NCBI GenBank assembly: GCA_029204225.1
Contig: CM055109.1
Location: forward strand, 35,226,496-35,290,495
Direction: 5' to 3'
DNA: 64,000 nt
Source: Diphasiastrum complanatum
Taxonomy: Eukaryota > Streptophyta > Lycopodiopsida > Lycopodiales > Lycopodiaceae
Made by a program: the position numbers and the translations under genes. Shown piece after piece: positions 1 through 12,200 of the stretch (the stretch's first letter is position 1; each line of letters opens with the position of its first letter). The notes below the pieces were generated by a model. That model was not told where the DNA came from. It saw nothing but the letters and a program-made list of their open reading frames with translations, and did not search any database.

Positions 1-46
1 AGCATGCCTTTCTTTCTCGCTTCTGACCTTCATTTGCTGTGTCTGG

Positions 47-370
47 TTGCCTTTCAATCTGCTTAAGAAGTTAGGGAAATTAGGGCGTATAATTTTGCAG
101 TCTGTGCTGTTCGCCGTGATAAGTTCATCTTTGCCTTTTATTCTCGTGTGGAAGTTAGGGCGTGAGATTTTCAGTGTGGTTGTCTGGTGTGATCAGGTTA
201 TCATTGCCTTTAATCTTGTTCAAGAAGTTAGGGTGTAACATTTTGGAGTCTTTGTTGTTTGCCATGATCTGTTCATTTGCTGTGTCTTTTGTTTTGCTCA
301 AGAGATGAGGGCGTGACATTTTGCAGTATTTTCTGTTTGCAAAGAGCTTCTTGTGATCATGGTTAGATGG
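47..370. repeat. Degenerate tandem repeat, about 4 copies of 73-84 bp
   Basis: Four diverged copies begin near 47, 131, 204 and 288. Each starts with a TTGCCTTT-like stretch, then has AAGTTAGGG(C/T)GT, then a TTTTGCAG-like stretch and a TTGTTTGCC-like stretch. The spacing of 73 to 84 bases and many mismatches indicate an old array. Small open frames across it are not supported as genes. The array may continue left of the window. Confidence 0.6.
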
Positions 371-385
371 GAACGTTTTGGAAAA

Positions 386-785
386 CATTCATAGTGGTTG
401 TCTACTTATTGAAAGCTCTAGGAATTTGTGCAGTGAGCGTTCTTTAAGAATGATTTCTTTCTGGACCGTTTGTTTTCCAATAGGATTGGAGACATATATA
501 TATATCTCCAAAAGTCGTAGTCCTTTTACCAAACTCAAAATTTGGATCGTCTGTTTGAGACACGAAGTAACAAAGACAAACTTCCTCCTGTTTTTTCCTT
601 AATTGCTTCAAAACACAAGATATTCCAGTTGTTCACAATATCTTACGTCTAAGAACTTGGCATTCTTGCTTAGGTCTTCAGCATTGTACTTTGTATTCGT
701 TGGTCTTTTTGGACGAGCAGTTCATGTTGAAATACTATTTGGTCTGTGTATGTGTGTATACTAGCGAAGTGTGCCCGCCGATGGG
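386..785. other. No recognisable feature
   Basis: The stretch is AT-rich with short unsupported open frames. I see no RNA gene, coding motif or transposon signature. Confidence 0.5.
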
Positions 786-811
786 GTGTGTGTGTGTGTG
801 TGTGCACGTGG

Positions 812-860
<49 letters not shown>
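786..860. repeat. Compound (GT)n-(GA)n microsatellite
   Basis: A GT run of about 19 bases is followed by a GA run of about 48 bases from 813 to 860. Read on the minus strand, the GA part is the (TC)n tail of the LINE 3' end that lies to its right. Confidence 0.9.
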
Positions 861-865
<5 letters not shown>

Positions 866-1000
866 GAGAGAGAGAAAGACCTTTATTAATGTCCATGAGA
901 TACCCTAAGGTTCAAACGACTAATAAACAGGTACATGTCAAGTATGCATGGTGGGAGCATGAAAGCTCTACCACCTAAAAGAAACAAGACTACAGAAAAA
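813..1000 (-). mobile_element. LINE 3' terminus, antisense, severely 5'-truncated
   Basis: Read on the minus strand, this ends with a GACATTAATAAAG-like motif followed by a (TC)n tail. The same terminus is found at 38800-38862 and 43240-43368. Only the 3' untranslated end is present and there is no ORF. The boundary near 1000 is uncertain, because the sequence between here and the Copia fragment at 1106 could belong to either element. Confidence 0.6.
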
Positions 1001-1105
1001 AGTTCCTCTTCTTCGTGTGCTGCGGACCAGCTGCTACAATTCCGCTAACGACCGGAAGTTGGGGCTTTGTCCGCTGGCATCGTTCATGGCCTAAGACCCC
1101 GATCG

Positions 1106-1972
1106 TACGCCACACAGCACAATCTGGAAATTCACCAGATTGATGTGAAAATAGCCTTTCTCCACGGAGATCTAGAGAAGGAAATCTTCATGAAGTAGCC
1201 TGAAGGATTTAGAGACTCCGACAATCGACAATATGTCTGTCGGTTGCAGAGATGCATCTATGATCTAAAACATGCATCACGAGCTTGGTATAAGAAGCTC
1301 GATAGATAGTCTTCTGAAGTCTCTAGACTTCAATCCTACAGAACCGGACTGTAATGTCTACATAAAAAGAGTAGGAAAAGATTTTGTGATACTGACTATG
1401 TTCATGGATGATTCCCTAATGATAGGAAATTCCTTGATGCTGATCATAGACACGAAGAGTCAGATTTCTAAAAGTTATGAAATCACAGATCTTGGAGAAG
1501 CAACGAAATGCCTCGGGCTGGAGATCAGAAGAGATCGAACAAAGGGCGAAATGCACTTGAGTCAGTCAGAATATGCCAAAAAGGTGCTCAAGGAGTACCA
1601 CATGATGGACTGCAAAGAAAAAGCCACACCAATGATAGCTGGAGCCAAGCTGACGAAGCAGGATTGCCCAAAAACGGAAGAGGAAGGACAAAAGATGGCA
1701 GGTATACCCTACCAAAACTTGATCGGTAGTTTGATGTACCTTACAATTTGTACTAGACCCGATCTAGCTTTCTCTGTTTACGCCTTAAGCCAATTCTCTT
1801 CCAATCCTGGCATGGCACATTGGCAAATGGCAAAACGAATCCTACAATATCTGCAGGGTACCCAAAATATGGGATTAACCTACAGAGTTGAAAACGAAGG
1901 AAAAGGATTTGAGCTACACCACTACAATGATGCAAGCTGGGTGAGCTGCAAAGATGACATCAAGTCCATATA
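1106..1972 (+). pseudogene. Copia pol fragment: C-terminal RT plus N-terminal RNase H
   Basis: This is a Ty1/Copia reverse transcriptase beginning with ATQHNLEIHQIDVK and continuing with the HGDLEKEIF region. A variant YVDD catalytic box, FMDD, lies near 1405-1416. The RPDLAFSVYALSQFSSNP region follows, then the start of RNase H (YNDASW, then DDIKS). An in-frame TAG at about 1198 and a frameshift near 1300 disable it. It begins almost exactly where the opposite-strand pol piece to its right ends (SIRLLY). It stops in RNase H at 1967-1971, where that antisense piece starts. The two pieces are therefore complementary halves of one pol arrangement in opposite orientation. Confidence 0.85.
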
Positions 1973-3740
1973 GTAGTCGTATGCTTGTCATCTTGACCAT
2001 CGACGAATATGTGTCAAAATAATCAACACCATATCTTTGCGCGTAGCCCTTCGCGACAAGCCTTGCCTTGTAGCGGCCAATGGTGCCATCTGATTTCATT
2101 TTTTTCTTGTACACCCACTTGCAGTCGACTATTTTTCTGTTTTCTGGCAGTGGCTCTAGTGTCCATGCCTCGTTTCGCCTCATCGACTCGATCTCCTCTG
2201 ACATTGTCTGCTTCCAGAATTCTCCCTCTGGACTTTGGATAGCTTCTTGATATGTTGTTGGCTCTTCAGTGAAGCTGCAGTACTCGAATTGCGTGTCTTC
2301 GCTCCACTGAAGATTGTCAGAGTAACGGTCTGGAGGTCTTCTTTGTCTTGTTGACCTTTTAGGTTCATTTCGTCGCTGCTCGAACGTTTCTTGTTCGTGG
2401 GGTTGATCTTCTGCTTCCTGCTGCTCTGGAGTCTGTGGCTCTGCATTATGATTTGATGTCTGTCCTCGATCTCCCTCTTGAATAGGCAACAACGTGAAGA
2501 TCTCATGGCCTCTTTCGTCTTTCAGTCCAGGGAATGTGGAATCATCGAATTTCACATCTCTGCTCGAAACAACCCTTTTCGTGGTTGGGTCGTAGAGCCT
2601 GTACACTTGTGTTCCGTTCGAGTAGCCGACCATGATTGTTTGCTTTGATTTGTCATCGAGCTTGCTTCTTTTTTCTTTTGGAATGTGCTTGTATGCTGTA
2701 CATCCAAACACTTGTACGTATGATAGATCAGACTTTCTACCTGTCCACATTTCGTATGGTGTCTTGTTATCCAGCGCTGTCGTTGTTGGTCTGTTCTGCA
2801 GGTGTACAGTTGCAGCTATTGCCTCAGCGCAGAATTGACTTGGCAATTGAGCCTGTGCCATCATGCATCTGGCTCCTTCGACCATCGTTCTGTTTCTTCT
2901 TTCTGCAACACCATTGTATTCTGGTGTGTATGCAGGACTGATGAATTGGTGTTCGATCTCCTGTTCTTCGCAGAATCTTGAAAATTCTTTGCTTTTGTAT
3001 TCACCTCCATTGTCAGATCTGAGGATCTGTATCTTTTTCGAGGTGTGTCGCTCTGCAAATGCCACGAACTTCTTGAAGGAATCAAACACTTCAGATTTCT
3101 TCTTTAGGTAGTAGATCGTGGTCATCCGGCTGTAATCATCTATGAACGTCAGAAAGTACCTCGATTCTGAGAGCGAATCCATCTTCATCAGTCCACAGAC
3201 ATTAGAGTGGACGAGCTCAAGAACTTCTTTGGTTCTTCTTCCCTCATGCGTGAATGGATTCCGATGTTGCTTGCCTTTCTGACAGGCTTCGCAGAACTCA
3301 GTTTCGGGCCTTGATATCTTGAGACCTGTGACTATGTCTTTCTTGCACATGTCATACATACTCCGCATGTTCAGATGATACGTTCTCCTATGCCAGAGCT
3401 GATCTTCATTTTCTGATGCATTGAATATGCTATTAGAGTTGCTGATTATCTTGGCCTGGTAGAGGTTTCCTTCTCTGCATCCGACCGTCCGCAACTTGTT
3501 TGTCATTTTCTCGATCATGCGGCATGTGTTGTTGTCGAACAAAACTCGAATTCCAAGATTTGCCATCTTGGAGATTGATAGCAGATCTTTTCTGAGTGAA
3601 GGCACGTAGAGTGCTCCTTGCAACTCTGCTTGCCCTGACAGTGTTCCCAGCTGTAGAGTGCCGATGCCTTTGACATCGTGTCTGCTCCCATCACCTAGAA
3701 TCACTGCTTTGTTATTTTCGAGCTCTTTGAAGTTGATCAA
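1968..3740 (-). pseudogene. Copia pol: integrase and N-terminal RT
   Basis: Read on the minus strand, the order is a post-protease segment (LGDGS), an integrase zinc-binding region (HRRTYH ... CEACQKGK), the integrase core and the N-terminal RT (CKWVYKKK, RYKARLVAKGYAQ, ending SIRLLY). Integrase normally inserts cDNA through a D,D,E triad. The second Asp (RSDNGGEY) and the Glu (YNGVAERRNR) are visible. The first Asp is replaced by Asn in HSNVCG, so this copy should be catalytically dead. The frame is long (about 590 codons) and otherwise intact, suggesting moderate age. RT is cut off at 1968, where the oppositely oriented fragment begins. Confidence 0.9.
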
Positions 3741-4713
3741 GTCTTCTTGTTGCAGGTGATGTGAGATGTTGCTCCCGAATCAATGACTACATCGTAGTCG
3801 TGTTCAGTGTAGCTCGTTGAAGCTTCATCAAGTATCGTGAAGGCTTCGTCACCTCTGTCAGCATCCTTGGATGACTCTGCAACATTTACCTTTTCAGCTT
3901 TGTTCTTTCTTTTTGGGTTGAATCTGCAATCGTATGCAGAGTGCCCCTTCTTCTTGCAGTGCATGCAAGGTATTGCTGGATTGAACCAGCATTTGTTGGC
4001 CGTATGGCCTGGTTTGTGACAGTGATCACATGAAGAAGATTGTTGATTCGAGGACTTCGTCTTCTCGAATCTTGGCTTGTTCTTGTTCTTGTTCTTTCCT
4101 TTCGTGAAGAGAGCCTTTTCTTGATCACTGCTTCCCTCTCCTTCGTCTCTCATCAGTCTCTCATCAGCGACAAGATTGACTGCTTTGTCGAATGTCATAT
4201 CTGGTAGACTCAGTATGAGCATTCTCAGCGGCTGATAGGACGTCGGTAGAGATTTCATGAAGTACATCAGTTGCTGTGGTGCTGGGACTTGGTGCTCCTG
4301 TCCTGATGCAGCGAGTTGAGCGAAGATCGTTTTGATCTTCTCAACGTGCTGATCCAACTGGTTCCCATCCCATCGTATGGATTGTAGCTGTTTTGAGGGT
4401 GCATGACTGAAGCTACAGTCCCCACGTCATACTTCTGTTTTAATCTTTCCCACGTTGCATGGCTGCTTTCGCAGTCTTCAATCGGCATGAGTAGATCTTC
4501 ATTTATGGACGAAACGACGATTGCCATTGCACGCTCATCTTTTCTGATCCATTCAGCTCTCCTCGGGTCTCCCTCTGAAGGTTGCACCTCTGAGAGTTCG
4601 GTCACCGACCAGATGCCTTCGCCCTTCAGAAGTGTTTTGATTTTGAATTTCCAGATTCTGTAATTTGCTCCATCAAGATTGATTGCTACTCTTGTCTGGA
4701 TTGTTGTAGCCAT
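3737..4713 (-). pseudogene. Copia gag and protease, frameshifted
   Basis: The start is the ATG at 4711-4713 (minus strand), giving MATTIQTRVAINLDGANY, a typical UBN2/DUF4219 Copia gag N-terminus (NYRIWKFKIKTLL). Two CCHC zinc knuckles follow (CX2CX4HX4C: CDHCHKPGHTANKC and CMHCKKKGHSAYDC), which bind genomic RNA. The aspartic protease motif is DSGATSHIT. A frameshift near 4375 splits gag, and a second near 3735 separates protease from the rest of pol. Copia elements normally carry gag and pol in one frame, so both are likely decay. Confidence 0.88.
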
Positions 4714-4765
4714 ATTGTGTTGTCTAGAAAATCATTGCTTAGATATCAGTAGTGATAACCTGTGA

Positions 4766-4777
4766 GCTCTGATACCA
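4766..4777 (-). promoter_or_regulatory. Copia primer-binding site, initiator tRNA-Met
   Basis: The minus strand reads TGGTATCAGAGC, complementary to the 3' end of plant initiator tRNA-Met and standard for Copia minus-strand priming. It abuts the inferred inner edge of the LTR at 4778 and lies about 50 bases upstream of the gag ATG. Confidence 0.9.
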
Positions 4778-5300
4778 TGTCGCGAAACTGGTTTTCGTTT
4801 CGTTGTCGCGAACGATTTTGTGTGTCTTGAATTTTCTTTTGCGCGGAAGCTTCACAGGAACCTAGACACGTGACTGCACATCACAGAACAGATTCTATTC
4901 TAGCAATCAAGACAGATGGCGCAAGGCAAGGAGATGCACGTAAATAGAGCAACTGTATTATCAGTAAGATTTTTAGAGTGAGATCGTCAGTGTCTCGCTC
5001 GTTGGCGGCCTGACGCTCTGCTCTTTCGCTGTGTTCTGCTCGTTGGCAGACTTTCATGCACAACTCTTTCGTTTCTAGTGTTTTTCTTTTTCTGCTCTAC
5101 TCTCTCTGTCTCTCAGTATTACAGAATAATTTTTATGATAGAGAAAGGATAGTTTATATCTCCACTATGTGGAGTTTACAAGATAGCTAAATCGAGAATC
5201 ACAAGAGTAGTTAACGCTAATCAACTAATCAGTTACTCTCTGTCGTTGCTACCTGTTTCAGCTGGGTGTGAAGTCTAGGACTCCAAGCCCGTTGAGCTGC
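4778..5300 (-). mobile_element. 5' LTR of the antisense Copia element (outer end uncertain)
   Basis: The inner edge is set by the primer-binding site: on the + strand the LTR starts TGTCGCGAAAC. A minus-strand TATA-like motif (ATATAAACT) lies at about 5152-5160, consistent with leftward LTR transcription. I could not fix the outer end, because no clear terminal CA, inverted repeat or target duplication stands out and no second LTR lies in the window. The real LTR could end tens of bases either side of 5300. Confidence 0.55.
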
Positions 5301-7560
5301 CAGCTGGCAGCGCGAAGGATTCCCCTTCGTTTCTTTCGTTCTTTTCGTTTTGCGTCCCTTTGCGGTTTTTGCGGTTTTGGAGGTATGTTTACGATTCACG
5401 AATGATTCGCGAATTGTTCGTCCTTTGAGTCAAGGGACGTTGACCTTCTCGAATTGTTCTCCGTTCGACCTTCGCTTCATGTTTGTGTTGCGGCAAAGTT
5501 GCAGGAGTTCACCATTTTTGACAATATCGGTAAATGGTGCAGCTACATGTGACAGCTCATGGAAGACTATCATGGTCTCTTTGATGGTCAATGTTGCTCC
5601 TTAGACGTCCATCCTGCGCCACGGTCTTCGCTGATCCGTCTTGTAATCCCTTACTCATTTGAAGAACTTCCGCCGCTGCCTATTTGTTGTCCCGTGGGTT
5701 TTCCATTAGTGCGGTGTTTTTAATTTCCCAATTTTGAGACTTAACTGGGTTGCCAAGTTTCATGATTTGAATCAGTTTACAAGGCTATTCTACTCCCTGC
5801 ATCAGTTGCATGGCATAGTCTCCTTCCATGCATGATCTTATTGGAGTTTTTTTCATTCTTGACTTGACTTCCACAGTTTCTTTTCCACACATGCATTTTA
5901 AGATGTTAAGCTTGTTACTGGAAGGTTTTAACTTATGCTATGTTTATAAACCAATCATTTTTTGGGGTCTTAGGACCTGGGATTAGGATGACCCTATCTG
6001 CTCCCTTCCCAAAGGTAAGGCAGGGCCTTCATGATTTTCAGAATTGCTGTCTATTGCATTGGACTTGCACTCATAGAGATGGCATCGATGTGATATATGC
6101 TCTGAAGAAGTTGACCAGCATCTTTTATTTCATATTACCTATTGTTTGAAACATTATCAAATCTCCGAAGGTTTGTGAAAGAACAAAAGCAATTATCTGA
6201 AATGTCAAACCTTGTTAGCAGTTATTGGACACATTTGAAGTTATGAACGTGTCATACTTGCATGGCGTTTGGAGCATTTCCCTCTGTCAGGCTGCATGGC
6301 GTTTGGAGCATTTCCCTCTGTCAGGCTGCGTGGAGGTAGTGGAGCTTGGAAGGCAAGAATGAATATGTAAGGGAAGAAGATGAGGGGTAGTAAGTGGCAT
6401 TGGGAAGAGGTGCTGGAGGCAACAACCATGGTAGGCGGCCTGGGGAGGTAAGAAGAGAATATGAGGCAATGCTGCATGTTGGGGTTCACAAAGCAGCAAA
6501 AGGAGCACGAAATGGCAGCAAGGGGTGGGCCGAAGGTGGAATGCGGGCTGCAGGAGGCAACTGGGAGCTTGGGGTGGGAGGGTTTTTCGACTAGGCTGTT
6601 GGGAGTTTCATTCTGGGCTGCAAATGAGAATTAACAAGGAGTACACAGTGACGTGGACAGGAGTACGTTGTGAGTAACTGGGCAGGATGCAGCAAATAGC
6701 ACCCAGCTCGGGAGCCCATGGACAGCATGCGGGGTTCGGCAAGCTTCCCTCCATAACTTTGTACCTCGAGGCCAGTAATTACATTCAACTGCAACTTTGA
6801 AGTGGAATGGTATCTAGGTAGTATATGTTTGTATGTTTTAACATCAACCAGCAAGCAGTAGCTTATATCCGTTTGGCATCAACGGAACTGGAAATTGAAT
6901 GCTGTTAATATTGATTGGAATTTGGTATTCATTTCCTTGATACGGTTATGACAATGCAGTTCTATGTTGTTTTGGTATTATCTATATATATCTCTTGTAT
7001 CTGAATCTGGGGCTGAAGATTTTTCAGGTCATTTGGATGATATAAAGCTTATATTGAAACATGTATGGATTTGTTATAGATGGAAATCGTCATCTATATG
7101 ACATTATAGTAGTTTTTTCTGTACACAGTGCTGCCGCTTAATTCAACAGAATAACAAAAAAGTATTACCAGGCAGTAGAGATCTCCGATTTAATTCTACC
7201 GATTTAGACATTTTGAAGTGTATATTGCCTTGCGGCTTTTTTTTTGGTCTTGGAAGCCTTGCTGTTCTAGCATAGTGAAATGTAATGTATTTAACATCTG
7301 CTAGCCTTACAGAGCTGGACCCTCTGTTATTGGTTGTTTCATCTTGTATTTTTCATAAAGCTGTGTACATGATGAGCCCTCTTGTGATGTGGTATTTTAG
7401 CATTCTTGTGCTGGGCTTGCCCACCGAGGTTAAATTTTCCTCTCCTAGGCCAAATTTTTTAAATAAAAAGTTGTGTACAGAAAATAAGAAGGTACAACAG
7501 TTTCAAGTATTTGGTCCCTTGCACAAGCTTTTGACGGAGATACTATGTATTGAAATAGTA
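5300..7560. other. Unassigned stretch upstream of the FLX-like gene
   Basis: No coding region could be supported. The FLX-like coding exon begins right after a 3' splice site at 7800, so a 5' leader exon and promoter should lie somewhere here, but I cannot place them. Around 6390-6590 the sequence is unusually GC-rich and purine-biased. The minus strand at 5440-5600 has an open stretch without any motif I recognise. Confidence 0.4.
6261..6328. repeat. Perfect 34-bp tandem duplication
   Basis: Two identical 34-base units beginning CATGGCGTTTGGAGC occupy 6261-6294 and 6295-6328. Perfect identity suggests a recent event. Confidence 0.95.
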
Positions 7561-7568
7561 GAGTTATG

Positions 7569-7655
7569 CTTCTTGGTTTCCAAGGGGAGGCTCGAACCTG
7601 GGACCAAAGAAACTTTGGATGCCAAGCTAACCAGTTGAGCCAACCCCGTTGGGTA
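7569..7655 (-). mobile_element. Short tRNA-derived retroposon (SINE-like) with target-site duplication
   Basis: Read on the minus strand this is a tRNA-like unit: a GGGG 5' stem, an A-box-like GGCTCAACTGGTTAG, a B box GGTTCGAGCC and a CCCC 3' stem. It is flanked by the identical 10-mer TAGAGTTATG at 7559-7568 and 7656-7665, which looks like a target-site duplication. The insert is only about 87 bases. The anticodon-arm region does not fold as a normal tRNA, so I call it a retroposed tRNA-like element or short SINE head, not a functional tRNA gene. It lies about 170 bases upstream of the FLX-like start codon, in what is probably the leader intron. Confidence 0.65.
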
Positions 7656-7825
7656 TAGAGTTATGAAGCTATTCCAGTCATACACTGTATTTTGTTTACA
7701 GATAAATCCATACATTTGACTTATAGATAAATACATACACTTGACTCATAGTACATGCAAGTTGCTGAATGCTGTTTAATCAACTTTTTGGATGAGCAGG
7801 ATTGCAGGTTATAGTTTGTGATTAA

Positions 7826-9194
7826 ATGGCCGGAAGAGGCAGAATGGCTCTGAATGCTGGAGGAAGGGGACACCAAGTAGGTGCTGGGGTTTTACACCCT
7901 AGCCTTAGTCCTTATGGTTCTCAGCTTGGACAAGGAATGGTTGGACCTCAGGGGGGCTTAGGACCTTCCCCTGCTCTAATTGAACAGAAGCTTGCTACGC
8001 AGCATGCAGAGATTCAGAGGCTTCTAACTGAGAACCAGCGCCTGGCTGCTACTCATGTAGCTTTGCGAGAAGAATTAGCAGCTGCACAGCCGGAGATTCG
8101 GCGTCTAGAAGAAGTTCTTGCTGGAGTGCAGGCTGAAAAGGAGGCTCAAATCAGAGGGTTGGTTGAGAAGCAAAACAGCATGGAGGCTGATTTGCGTGCA
8201 GCAGATTCATTGAAGGCTGAGCTTCATCAAGCTCGCAATGATGCTGCACAGCTCAATGGTATCAGGCAAGAACTTGGCACCCAAATCCAAACTCTGAGTC
8301 AGGAATTACAACGAGCACATGCAGATCTTCAGCAAGTTCCTGCTCTACGTGGTGAGAATGAGAGTTTGAGGCAAGAAATTCAGCGTGCCAGGTAAGCAGA
8401 CAGTTTCATCATATGCGTGTTTTGTGTACCGTGTGATTGAGCTTCAACCTGGGCAAATGATACTTATATGTAGGTCTATTTGTATGACTAAGAGTGTAAT
8501 GGCTATTTGGCTCTGATGAGAATTGCAGATAGTTCATTATAATCAAGTTGTAAGCTAACTTCCCGAGCTCTTCCTTCTTCGGGTGCACTTGGAAGTCCTA
8601 TATTTTTGGCGAAGTTGCAGGAACTCCGTGCTCAGGACCCCTAGTGTTTTGGAATGCTTAGGATGTCGTTCAGAACTGTGTTTGAATGCTTGGAATGTAG
8701 TTTGAAGGTGCGGGATGTAATCTATTTTTTGAAATCCAAATTTCATTATTGTACGATTTATGTGTGGGGTATAATATAATATACCAGTAAACCTTAGATT
8801 TTGATAAAATCCTAACGGCCAAGAGGTGCACTCTTACTAATAGTGATATTAAAAACAATGGCAGGCAACGTTAAAGTGAAACTGTTCTCCAATAAATTGT
8901 TAGTTGCTTAGGACTTCGTTTTTTCTGCTAGAGGTCAGGAGTTTGACTCCAATTCGCCACACAAATGAGAACATTAAAGAGCAGAAAGATAAGAGCTAAA
9001 CTTACAAGTATTAATACAAAACCGAGACCTTTCTCCTAAAAATAATAAAAATCTGATTATGGAATTAGAATATTTGAAGATACAAAAGCACCGGCTTTGG
9101 CACTCAAGCTCGTCTTGAACCAGAGGAAGCTTTCTTCTGATCTGCTGCTTTGTCACTCTTTAGTGCGCGCCATCGCTGGAGGCAGGCTCGTGCG

Positions 9195-9252
<58 letters not shown>

Positions 9253-12200
9253 CTTTTAAATTAGGCAAGATAAATCAGCTGCTGCAGTCAATTCTATCCG
9301 CGTCTTAAGACAGTATAGACTGAAGTGAAAACTAAGAGAGTATATATTTTATTTGTAACAATCTGTGTAGAGAGCAGCATGTGGTTCAGCATTGTTGTTG
9401 CCCGGTAGGCTGTTTGGAATTCGACAAAAAGATTAACCTCCTAGGAAGTAATCTGCCTGTAGGCAAGAAAATACAAATGGAAGTAAACACAGATGAAATT
9501 TTCATAGATCATGGATTTTTTGACTTTGATTGCTCTCCAAGCAGGCAGCAATGGACAGCTATCTACGTCCCAGTGCCAACTCCCTAGTAGGGACGCATTT
9601 TAGGAATGATCACGTCATGGTATCCTTTCATAATATGACTGGTCAGAGCTTTTTGCAGACTTAGGGTACACTCTTCATATAACAACTTGTGCTTTTAAAT
9701 AGTAGCTATGAGCCAAAAGAAAGGAAAATGAGGTACTTGGGCTTTCCGGGTAGCAGCAATGAAGAGTAGGTAGCCTGAGGTACTTGAGCTTACCGAGTAG
9801 CAGCCATGGAGAGTAGGGCTTCCTTAGTGTACTAGAGAATTAATGAGGCTGCAAGACCTAGTACATCTGTCCATGGCCGAGTATTAGATCAATAAGCTTC
9901 TCGAATGCTGAAAGGTGGCCCTTGGGGGAGAAAAGTGTGTTATGAATAGATAAAAAGCTGACTTAGAAGGGCAATGAGCTACCGTGATAGTTTTCCAACA
10001 ATATTAGTTTAGTGTTTACTGAGTTTAGTTAGTTTAGATTAGTTTTTTTCTTAGCTTTCCTCAGTTCACTAACTAATAAAGCTTCTTGGAAACATCTACA
10101 CTATTGTCTGTGAATATAGATACTTAGGGATCGAGTAAAATGTTCCTCTTGGATGACACATGAGCACTACATATTAAATATATTGTAAAGATTTTGCATG
10201 CATACATGCAGCCCATTGAGCATACCAATGGAAGTAGGAAAGAAACTCACGTCTGAGATGTGCGGAGGGTCAGAAGAGCATGCTGATATGCAAAGTAAGC
10301 CCTATAAGATGACTAAATAGAAGTATGGGTGTCATGAAACTCAGCCAATTCTTATCTGATCCAAGATACAAGCACTGGGTAAGAGAGTCTCGGGATATTT
10401 GACAAGAACATCTAACTTGGGATTGTTATAGAAGTCAAGTGATGAATCAATTGCTGGGAAGGTGATTCTGATGATAGGCAAGCAACCTGTGGGCATGTGT
10501 TTTTGTTAGCAATGGAAACAGTCAGTTGGAGGTCTACCAGCCAGCATTCTGTGGCACTATGCTTTAGTATCTAGGTGTATGCCAAGCTAGCAAGTAACAC
10601 AAATTTAGTCAAAAGCTAATGAGTGAATCGGGTATTGAAGGATTGGACATGAAGCTAGCTCGAATACAACGGCAAGTAGGGTGCATTTTCTTAGGGGAGA
10701 ATGAAGGCTTCTATAAGAAAAGGAAACATCTTGCTTTACAATTCCGTTTCGTTCGAGAAATGTTTCATGAAGGCACAGATTCTCTGTTACTGCAGCACAA
10801 AAGAAATGGCAGATGTTTATCTTGAATCGCTATTGGGATTAACTAATTTTGAAAGTAGCTCAAGATTGAGGGAGGGGTTGTGACCCAAACATGCAATTCG
10901 GACTTGTCAATTTGAAGTAGTCAACAATTATGGGATTGCAGCCTAATAAGCCACGCTAGACATACAGGTTCTCATATATATAAGCCAAAATGGCATATAA
11001 GACGAAGTACATGTCAGGTGTGTATATTGGAAACTAGAGGATTGTAAAAAACATCTCCGAAAAGCTGTAAAATGCGTATAGAAGGACTAGAGGTAAGGGA
11101 AAAAGATCCCTGAAATATAACATTGCTATATGCGTAAAAAGTAATGATGCCATCATCTAATCCTGCAGAAGAAAGATGTGATATGTCCCAAAAGATACGT
11201 ATTGAGTGGGGCATCGTCATTGTCGTCCGCATGGATGTCAAGTAGCTGATCGCTGGGTATGCGATCTCAAAGGGTGTCGAGTAGCTCTAGCAGTCGTATG
11301 ATGCTGTACCTTGCTTCTCTAATCTCTATGCTATATGAGTCTCATCATCAGATTCAAAAACATCACGTGGTCTTCTCCCCAAGAAGAAAGAGGTGATCTG
11401 AAGCTGAGAGGTGGGACTTTGCACTAAACCGCACCGAAGTAGTAACATCTCATGAATCATGAGAGCTACGCAGCGTGGATCCACATATGTGATGAGAGAG
11501 CGTAGTGTGTACATTTCTTCTAGGATGAAAGAGTTGTGTAGCTTGCATGGCATAAGGTGTGAGTCTACACAACATAATGGAGTGGCCGAGAGGAAGAATA
11601 GGAGTCTTTGTGAATGTGCCAAGTCTTTGAGACTTGATGCCTCTCTTCCTAAATCATTTTGGGGTGAAGCCATCATTTGTGCTAATTTTTTGTGCAATAG
11701 GTTGCCAAGTAATGCTATCGGAGGCATAACGCTACCGCACTTTACACCGTACCGACGGACTCACCTATCTCCTCTCTTCGCCCATCTGAGTTCAACTTCT
11801 TCACATCTGATATGGTCCTTGCGGCCATTAAGAGACTAAAGACCCATAGAGCGAGAGACATAGAGGACCTTGAATCCGACCTACTGATCCATGCTGTTGA
11901 CTTGCTTTCCCCATTTTGGCCACTCTCCTTAATTGTATTGTTGCCCGTGGCTTTCCATAATGTACCAATATCTGCTCTCTCATATGATTCAGGCTAAGCC
12001 TTGAGTTCCACACCAGATCATTCTTGCTGAGTTTACAGTCACACCACTTCAGCTTTATGCCATCTTTTAGCTTATCATTTATATTCAGCTAGTTATGGAG
12101 TTCCTAGTTTCAAAGTTGAGATACTCTCGGTTAGCACTTACATCATCACAGCATCTCCACCCTCAATTCCACACAATATTATCCTTGCTGAGTTTGAAGT

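Noticed and set aside
691-978. 95-codon frame with a long Arg-Glu repeat
   Set aside because: It is a (GA)n microsatellite read in frame, overlapping an antisense LINE tail. The same applies to the frames at 12661-13035 and 38690-38884.
2009-3111. Plus-strand frames across the Copia pol region
   Set aside because: They are antisense shadows of the long minus-strand pol frame, which carries the real motifs.
8885-8970. tRNA-like stretch with a GGAGTTTGACTCC motif
   Set aside because: The B-box match is poor, the A box is not convincing, and no target duplication or cloverleaf fold could be found.
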